Source of the DNA: Lutacidiplasma sp049802875
Lineage (GTDB): Archaea; Thermoplasmatota; Thermoplasmata; Lutacidiplasmatales; UBA184
NCBI GenBank assembly: GCA_049802875.1
Contig: JBARNH010000015.1
Location: 1-24,680, forward strand
Length of the DNA stretch: 24,680 nt
Reading direction: 5' to 3'
Shown here: positions 24,622 to 24,680 of the stretch, in pieces
How positions within the stretch are numbered: the first letter of the stretch is position 1
How the letters are laid out: each line of letters starts with the position of its first letter
The notes under the pieces: model-generated
Seen by the model: the letters and a program-made list of their open reading frames with translations, nothing else
Databases searched by the model: none
What the model was told of the DNA's origin: nothing
Translations under genes and position numbers: made by a program

Positions 24622-24674
24622 CCGTGCGTGTTGAATGCGCTCCGGGACCTCTTCGACGAGCGAAGCTCGTTCAA
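24622..24674 (+). repeat. 53-bp repeated element, copy 2
   Basis: This is the partner of 23668-23720. The hairpin is kept: ACGAGC (24656-24661) pairs with GCTCGT (24665-24670) over GAA. The weak G-T pair of copy 1 is a G-C pair here. GCGAAGC is a well-known exceptionally stable mini-hairpin. It lies about 100 bases after vapC. Confidence 0.7.
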
Positions 24675-24680
24675 GGAGGA
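24628..24680 (+). CDS. Possible start of a further gene, cut by the window end
   Basis: A frame open since the TGA at 24523-24525 runs through the repeat and off the end. The first usual start codons in it are GTG 24628 and TTG 24631. The encoded piece resembles the 42-residue frame at 23620. Upstream residues in the same frame (G-L-L-W-R-Y-A-H-E-P-A-L-G) also look protein-like, so this could be a fragment rather than a gene start. Confidence 0.25.
   Translation, partial: MLNALRDLFDERSSFKE

Overview
The window looks like GC-rich chromosomal DNA of an archaeon, most likely a member of Thermoplasmatota (inference). The supporting signs are a very large secreted thermopsin-family (peptidase A5) protein, VapB/VapC and RelE-type toxin-antitoxin genes, and AT-rich TATA-like boxes, several reading GGTTATAC or close to it. 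These boxes sit about 20-40 bases upstream of start codons and imply leaderless or short-leader mRNAs. No tRNA, rRNA or CRISPR array was recognised.

Region 1 (about 560-14558) is a surface-glycan island. It holds a GT87/DUF2029-like polytopic glycosyltransferase, a family 2 glycosyltransferase, a Wzx/MVF-type lipid-linked oligosaccharide flippase, a dolichol-phosphate-mannose-synthase-like family 2 glycosyltransferase, a PAPS-dependent sulfotransferase, and two sulfatase-fold (alkaline phosphatase superfamily) proteins. Both sulfatase-fold proteins lack the cysteine that is normally converted to formylglycine. A 79-residue two-helix membrane protein sits between the flippase and the sulfotransferase. 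The likely shared job is to build, export and modify with sulfate (or another anionic group) a glycan such as an N-glycan or exopolysaccharide. Genes lie on both strands, mostly as single transcription units with their own boxes. The stretches at 8856-10121 and 11754-13325 hold no intact gene, only decayed remnants and hairpins.

Region 2 (about 14539-16431) carries a fragment of a bacterial-style adenylate cyclase fused to a TolB-like domain, cut off at both ends. Beside it is an intact IS630-type transposase-derived gene in which, by eye, all three DDE positions are replaced. It looks like a retired or exapted transposase.

Region 3 (16591-21936) is one gene of 1781 codons: a signal peptide, a thermopsin domain, a beta-helix-like part, and six tandem 111-residue beta-sandwich repeats, each with a conserved Cys pair. 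A small two-helix membrane protein follows.

Region 4 (22580-24680) is a toxin-antitoxin cluster. It has an RHH/VapB-like antitoxin with a RelE/ParE-like toxin, followed by a VapBC pair with a strong TATA box and a leaderless start. A 53-bp sequence containing a base-paired hairpin occurs just after each pair, 954 bp apart. The window ends inside an open frame.
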